Source of the DNA: CAYQLT01 sp964418425
Lineage (GTDB): Bacteria; Bacillota; Limnochordia; Limnochordales; Geochordaceae
NCBI GenBank assembly: GCA_964418425.1
Contig: CAYQLT010000007.1
Span: forward strand, 28,831 to 92,830
Length of the DNA stretch: 64,000 nt
Direction: 5' to 3'
Positions 60,239-64,000 of this stretch are shown here, one piece after another. Each line of letters starts with the position of its first letter. Position 1 is the first letter of the stretch. Both the position numbers and the translations under genes were made by a program. Below the pieces are notes generated by a model that worked only from the letters and a program-made list of their open reading frames with translations, was not told the origin of the DNA and ran no database searches.

Positions 60239-60412
60239 GGTAACGGTACCTCCGCCACGGCATCCCGCCCGCAGGCCCCCGTGGCCCGCACCCTGCCGGA
60301 CGGCCGGCTGCGCCGGCAGCGGGGCGTCCCAGCGCGGCCCGAGAGGGTTCGATCGGCTTTCGGGGAGCAGGCGGCCGCGCTACAATAACTACTGTACCAC
60401 AACCCGAATTGG

Positions 60413-60614
60413 TTGCCTTCGGGGCAGGGTGAGGGGTAGGCGCCTGCAGCGGGGTGACGCCCGGGCAGGAAGGCGGCTCCAATTCCCGACCGGCGGTGAT
60501 GCCAGGCCGGGTGCCGGCGGCGGGTGCCGGCACGGCCGGGACGAGCCCGTCAGCCTCAACGGTGGAGCCGGTGCGAACCCGGCGCCGACGGTACAGTCCG
60601 ACTGGGAGAAGGCA
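60413..60614 (+). promoter_or_regulatory. FMN riboswitch (RFN element)
   Basis: CCTTCGGGGCAGGGTGA opens the element and GACTGGGAGAAGG closes it. In between are AATTCCCGACCGGCGGTGAT, GAGCCCGTCAGCC, GGAGCCGGTGCGAACCCGGC and GCCGACGGTACAGTCCG, all RFN consensus boxes. P2 carries an insertion of about 45 bases. A TACAAT -10-like box lies 32 bases upstream. The downstream genes are pdxST, an unexpected regulon member. Confidence 0.93.
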
Positions 60615-60700
60615 TGGCGCGCACGCAGGTGACGCCCTTTCCCGCCGGCGGCCTCCTCCGCCGGGCCGGGCGTCGCCCGCCCGGTGCCCGCCTTCCCTGA

Positions 60701-60734
60701 CCCCGAGGCGGCAGCCCTCGGGGTTGAATGTTTT
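60701..60734 (+). terminator. Candidate attenuator terminator between the FMN riboswitch and pdxS
   Basis: CCCCGAGG, a seven-base loop, CCTCGGGG, then TTGAATGTTTT. It lies 87 bases after the aptamer and 22 bases before pdxS, and could serve as the expression platform. The T-run is interrupted, so strength is uncertain. Confidence 0.5.
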
Positions 60735-60755
60735 GGGGCAGGAGGCGTTGCGAAG

Positions 60756-61685
60756 GTGGAAAGCGGACGACCGGGTGAGGTACAGCAGGGGCTTGCGGGC
60801 GGGCCGCTCACCGGTACCTGGACCGTGAAGGCCGGGTTGGCCCGCATGCTCAAGGGCGGCGTGATCATGGACGTCACCACACCCGAGCAGGCCCGCATCG
60901 CGGAGGATGCGGGGGCGGTGGCGGTGATGGCGCTGGAGCGGGTGCCGGCGGATATCCGGGCCGCGGGCGGTGTGGCCCGCATGGCCGATCCGGACATCAT
61001 CCAGGCCATCCAGCGGGCCGTCAGCATCCCGGTAATGGCCAAGGTGCGCATCGGCCATTTCGTGGAGGCGCAGATCCTGGAGGCGCTGGGCGTGGACTTC
61101 ATCGACGAAAGCGAAGTCCTCACCCCCGCGGACGAAGAGCACCACATCGACAAGCACCCCTTCAAGGTTCCGTTCGTCTGCGGGGCCCGGGACCTGGGGG
61201 AGGCCCTGCGGCGGATCGGTGAGGGGGCGGCCATGATCCGCACCAAGGGCGAGGCGGGCACGGGAGATGTGGTGGAGGCCGTTCGCCACATGCGCCGCAT
61301 CATGCGGGAGATCCGCGCCCTCACCACCCTGGGCTCCGAGGAGTTGATGGCCACCGCCAAGCAGCTGGGCGCTCCGTACGAGCTGGTGGCCCGGGTGGCC
61401 CGGGAGGGAAGGCTGCCGGTGGTCAACTTCGCCGCAGGCGGCGTGGCCACCCCGGCCGATGCCGCCCTCATGATGCAGCTGGGAGCCGATGGGGTGTTCG
61501 TGGGGTCCGGCATCTTCAAGTCCTCCAATCCCGCGGCACGCGCTCGGGCCATCGTCCGGGCGGTGGCCCACTTCCAGGATCCCGAGGTGCTGGCGGAGGT
61601 CTCCCGCGGCCTGGGAGAGCCCATGCCCGGACGCTCGGCGGCCCGGCTTGCTGAGGGCGAGCGGCTGCAGGTCAGGGGATGGTAG
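60756..61685 (+). CDS. pdxS: Pyridoxal 5'-phosphate synthase subunit PdxS
   Basis: 309 residues. LTGTWTVKAGLARMLKGGVIMDV opens the barrel; the Lys in MAKVRIGHFVEAQ and the region DESEVLTPADEEHHIDKHPFKVPFVCGARDLGEALRRI are characteristic, with RTKGEAGTGDVVEAVRHMR and VNFAAGGVATPADAALMMQLGADGVFVGSGIF. It condenses ribose-5-phosphate, glyceraldehyde-3-phosphate and ammonia into PLP. GTG ten bases after GGAGG. Forms a complex with PdxT, which overlaps it by seven bases. Confidence 0.97.
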   Translation: MESGRPGEVQQGLAGGPLTGTWTVKAGLARMLKGGVIMDVTTPEQARIAEDAGAVAVMALERVPADIRAAGGVARMADPDIIQAIQRAVSIPVMAKVRIGHFVEAQILEALGVDFIDESEVLTPADEEHHIDKHPFKVPFVCGARDLGEALRRIGEGAAMIRTKGEAGTGDVVEAVRHMRRIMREIRALTTLGSEELMATAKQLGAPYELVARVAREGRLPVVNFAAGGVATPADAALMMQLGADGVFVGSGIFKSSNPAARARAIVRAVAHFQDPEVLAEVSRGLGEPMPGRSAARLAEGERLQVRGW

Positions 61686-62320
61686 GGGTGGCGACCTCAG
61701 GGGTCATCGGCATCCTGGCCCTTCAGGGTTCGGTGCAGGAGCACGAGGCGGCGCTGCGGGATCTGGGCAGGCCCGTGCGGCTGGTGCGCCGCAGCGACCA
61801 GCTGGAGGGTCTGGCCGGGCTCATCCTGCCCGGAGGCGAAAGCACCACCTTCCGGCGATTGATGCAGCAGGGCTCCCCCAACCTGCTGGAGGCGGTCCAG
61901 CAGTCCGCCCGCTCGGGAATGGCCCTGTTTGGCACCTGCGCGGGGTTGATCCTTCTGGCCCGGGAGGTGCTCGAGCAGGCCGAACCCGGGGTGGAGGTGC
62001 CCGAGTCGGCTCTGCAGTCGCTGGGGCTTTTGGATGTGGCCGTGGAGCGTAACGGCTTCGGCCGCCAGCGGGCCAGCTTCGAGGCCCCGGTGACGTTGCG
62101 GGGCGCCATCGCCCGGGAGGGGGACCGGGTGCCGGGCGTCTTCATCCGGGCGCCCCGCATCGGCCGTCTGGGGGAGCATGTGGAGGTGCTGGGGGAGCTG
62201 GACGGGCAGCCGGTCCTGGTTCGCCAGGGCAGGGTTCTGGGGGCCTGCTTCCACCCCGAGCTGACCGAGGACCGGCGCGTCCACCGGTTCTTCCTGCGCA
62301 TGGCGGACGAGGCCCTGTAG
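61679..62320 (+). CDS. pdxT: Pyridoxal 5'-phosphate synthase glutaminase subunit PdxT
   Basis: 213 residues. Class I glutaminase: IGILALQGSVQEHEAAL, ILPGGESTTFRRLM, nucleophile Cys in LFGTCAGLILLA, and the His-Glu pair in GACFHPELTED. It supplies ammonia to PdxS. ATG overlaps the pdxS stop by seven bases (GGATGGTAG); a GTG three codons later is possible. Confidence 0.97.
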   Translation: MVGVATSGVIGILALQGSVQEHEAALRDLGRPVRLVRRSDQLEGLAGLILPGGESTTFRRLMQQGSPNLLEAVQQSARSGMALFGTCAGLILLAREVLEQAEPGVEVPESALQSLGLLDVAVERNGFGRQRASFEAPVTLRGAIAREGDRVPGVFIRAPRIGRLGEHVEVLGELDGQPVLVRQGRVLGACFHPELTEDRRVHRFFLRMADEAL

Positions 62321-62422
62321 GCGAACCCGCGGCCTGGTCGGGGGCGCCGTCCCGAAAGTTTTCCAGGCCCCAGGAGGCGGCCGGCCTGGTGGCGAACCGG
62401 AAGGTTCCGGGAGGGCCGGCCG

Positions 62423-63787
62423 GTGTCAGCCTGGCGGAAGCTCTTGTACAGCTTCGGTTCGCTGGGGGCGTCACTGCCAAACCAGGCCTTTAGCGCCTAC
62501 GCCATCTATTTTTACGTGGATCAGTTGAAGGCCCCGCCCGTGGGCCTGGGGGCCATCATGACCCTCTACGGGCTGTGGAACGCCTTCAACGACCCGATGC
62601 TGGGTTACCTCTCCGACCGGACCCAAACCCGCTGGGGGCGGCGAATCCCGTACATCGTGGCGGGGATCATCCCCCTGGCGGTCTCGTATGCCCTGCTGTG
62701 GGCGCCGCCGGCGCAGCTGGTGGCCAGATCAGACCGAGGCGGGCTTTTGCTCTATTTCGCGGTGGCGGTCTTTCTCTACGACCTCTTCTACACCATGGTG
62801 GTGCTCAACTGGACGTCGCTCTTTCCCGAGATGTTTCCCACCTTGCGGGAGCGGGCCTCCGTCTCCGCCATGCGTCAGGTGTTCGGGCTGGTGGGGGCCA
62901 TGCTGGGGATCGGGCTCACCACCGCACTGGTGGCGCTGAGCAGCTGGGCGGCGGTGGGGACGGCGTTTGCGGTGGTGGCCGCCATTTCTCTCGCCGTCTC
63001 CCTGCTGGGCTCCCGGGAGGACCCCCGCTTCGCCCGGGCGCAGGCGCCGCCCCTGGGGGCCGCTCTACGTTACACGCTGGCCAACCGAGCCTTTCTCACC
63101 TTCGCGCTCACCAGCTTCACCACCCAGCTGACCTTTAACGTCATCATCGGCTCCATCCGGTTCTACACCCGCTACGCGCTGGGGCTCGACGAGTTCCAGA
63201 ACTCCCTTGTCACCCTCAGCGCCATGCTGGTGATCGTGGCCATGCTGCCCGTTTGGGCCTTGCGGGCGGCCGCCGTGGGGCCACGGCGCAGCATGATGGA
63301 GGGCATCGCGCTGTTCCTGGTGACCTTAAGCGGCTTTTGGGTTGCATCGGACCTGGCCAGTGCGGCTTTGGCCGCCGCGGTGGCCGGAGTGGCGATGGCC
63401 GGTCCGGTACTGCTGTGGGACGTGCTCATCGCCGACGTCATCGACGAGGACGAGGTACGAAGCGGGGTCCGCCGGGAGGGCATGTACTTCGGCATGCACG
63501 CCCTCATCCTGCGGGCCGGCATCGCCATCCAGGGGCTGCTCATCACCGGGTTGCCCTCCGCCCTGGGCTACGACCCCGCGCTTCCCCAGCAGCCGGCGTC
63601 GGCCGTGCTGGGCTTCCGCCTGTTGATGACGGCCGTGCCCGCGGCCATCCTCCTGGTGGCGCTGGTTTGCATCTATTTCTACCCGCTGCATGGCGAGCGC
63701 CTGCGCGGGGTGCGGGAGGCGCTGGCCCGCAAGCGCCGGGACGAGCGGACCGTCCCCGCCGCGGCCGCCCCGGGGGGCCGATCCTGA
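62423..63787 (+). CDS. GPH-family sugar:cation symporter (MelB-like MFS)
   Basis: 454 residues with about 12 membrane helices. GPH hallmarks: YGLWNAFNDPMLGYLSDRTQTRWGRRIPYIV in the first half and VLIADVIDEDEVRSGVRREGMYFG in the central part with NWTSLFPEMFPTLRERASVSAMRQ. Substrates of relatives include melibiose, xylosides and glucuronides. GTG after GGGAGGGCCGGCCG. No sugar-degradation gene is next to it, though a beta-glucosidase lies 8 kb away. Confidence 0.9.
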   Translation: MSAWRKLLYSFGSLGASLPNQAFSAYAIYFYVDQLKAPPVGLGAIMTLYGLWNAFNDPMLGYLSDRTQTRWGRRIPYIVAGIIPLAVSYALLWAPPAQLVARSDRGGLLLYFAVAVFLYDLFYTMVVLNWTSLFPEMFPTLRERASVSAMRQVFGLVGAMLGIGLTTALVALSSWAAVGTAFAVVAAISLAVSLLGSREDPRFARAQAPPLGAALRYTLANRAFLTFALTSFTTQLTFNVIIGSIRFYTRYALGLDEFQNSLVTLSAMLVIVAMLPVWALRAAAVGPRRSMMEGIALFLVTLSGFWVASDLASAALAAAVAGVAMAGPVLLWDVLIADVIDEDEVRSGVRREGMYFGMHALILRAGIAIQGLLITGLPSALGYDPALPQQPASAVLGFRLLMTAVPAAILLVALVCIYFYPLHGERLRGVREALARKRRDERTVPAAAAPGGRS

Positions 63788-64000
63788 GCGCGCAGCGCCG
63801 TAGGGCGCCTTCTCGCTCCGGAGCACGGGTCCGCCACCGGGCACGGGCGCTGCTGGCCGTGGCGATCCTGGCGGCTGTGGCCGCGGCCGCGATGGGCTAT
63901 GGCTCCGCCCTGGAGGCCGCCGGACGTTTCCTGGTGGTGGCCGACGAGCCGGCGCCGGCGGATGCCATCATCGTGTTGGGGGGAGACTGGAAGGGTCGGA
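63784..64000 (+). CDS. YdcF/SanA-like membrane protein (DUF218), N-terminal part
   Basis: Only the first ~72 codons are in the window. A basic N-terminus, one membrane helix (ALLAVAILAAVAAAAMGYG) and then PADAIIVLGGDWKGR, the start of a DUF218 domain, are visible. DUF218 proteins act in envelope maintenance. The reading frame has no ATG or GTG near its start; a CTG overlapping the symporter stop (CTGA) lies six bases after GGGGGG and is the best candidate. The alternative is a GTG within the helix. Confidence 0.6.
   Translation, partial: MSAQRRRAPSRSGARVRHRARALLAVAILAAVAAAAMGYGSALEAAGRFLVVADEPAPADAIIVLGGDWKGR

Noticed and set aside
60614..60700. 28-codon frame starting at the end of the FMN riboswitch
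   Set aside because: Its start is one base from the only SD-like sequence, and the Arg/Pro-rich peptide looks random. It probably belongs to the riboswitch expression platform.

Overview
The window is one high-GC (roughly 70%) bacterial scaffold segment, densely coded on both strands. GTG and TTG starts are frequent, Shine-Dalgarno (SD) sequences are strong (AGGAGG type), and genes often overlap by 4 bases. LytS/LytTR regulation, NiaR, a DUF2225 protein, PdxST and FMN and TPP riboswitches point to the Bacillota. The very high GC, a type IV pilin, and a secreted beta-strand-rich protein that could be an outer-membrane barrel would fit a deep-branching, possibly diderm group such as Limnochordia; this is an inference, since no 16S rRNA or other phylogenetic marker is present. 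No rRNA, tRNA, IS element or CRISPR array was seen. A 100-N assembly gap near the left end cuts a pilin gene.

Layout. 1-3.3 kb: start of a PilB/GspE ATPase, a type IV prepilin, a Crp/Fnr regulator and a GAF-EAL phosphodiesterase. 3.7-9.6 kb: a threonine/serine dehydratase-type enzyme, a sulfite-oxidase-fold molybdoenzyme, thymidine kinase, a coiled-coil repeat nuclease-fold protein and a B12-binding radical SAM enzyme. 9.9-19.1 kb: a trehalose synthase-maltokinase fusion, a second molybdopterin oxidoreductase, dGTPase and a TPR lytic transglycosylase. 19.5-26.8 kb: a tiny lysine/proline-rich ORF, a cNMP-DUF2225 protein, an orphan DNA methyltransferase, a cupin, an MFS exporter, FdhD and a LytS/LytTR two-component pair.

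27.3-32.5 kb is a carbon-fixation-type operon: LacD-like aldolase, phosphoribulokinase, ribulose-phosphate epimerase, a NuoF-like diaphorase and class II fructose/sedoheptulose bisphosphatase; RuBisCO is not in the window. 32.6-40 kb is a complete selenocysteine-containing membrane formate dehydrogenase operon (alpha subunit with in-frame UGA and SECIS hairpin, FeS beta subunit, cytochrome b gamma subunit), followed by FdhE and a MoeA-MobB fusion. MobA lies opposite, at the end of a TPP-riboswitch-controlled thiO-thiS-thiG-thiE operon. Together these genes suggest lithotrophic or formate-linked energy metabolism with heavy use of molybdenum cofactor.

44.8-50.2 kb: an XRE regulator, an SSS-family transporter with a small membrane partner divergent from NiaR, a small export protein, an MBL hydrolase and an aldo/keto reductase. 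50.3-52.6 kb is the most novel-looking locus: a four-gene set on the minus strand with a probable promoter, made of a secreted precursor with a double-glycine-like leader and glycine-zipper tail, a small membrane protein, a stand-alone exported C39-type cysteine peptidase, and a secreted beta-rich protein. 53-64 kb: beta-glucosidase, acetyl-CoA synthetase, a GatC/AtzG-like-amidase fusion, DUF488, zinc alcohol dehydrogenase, an FMN riboswitch placed unexpectedly before pdxST, a GPH-type sugar symporter and the start of a YdcF-type protein.
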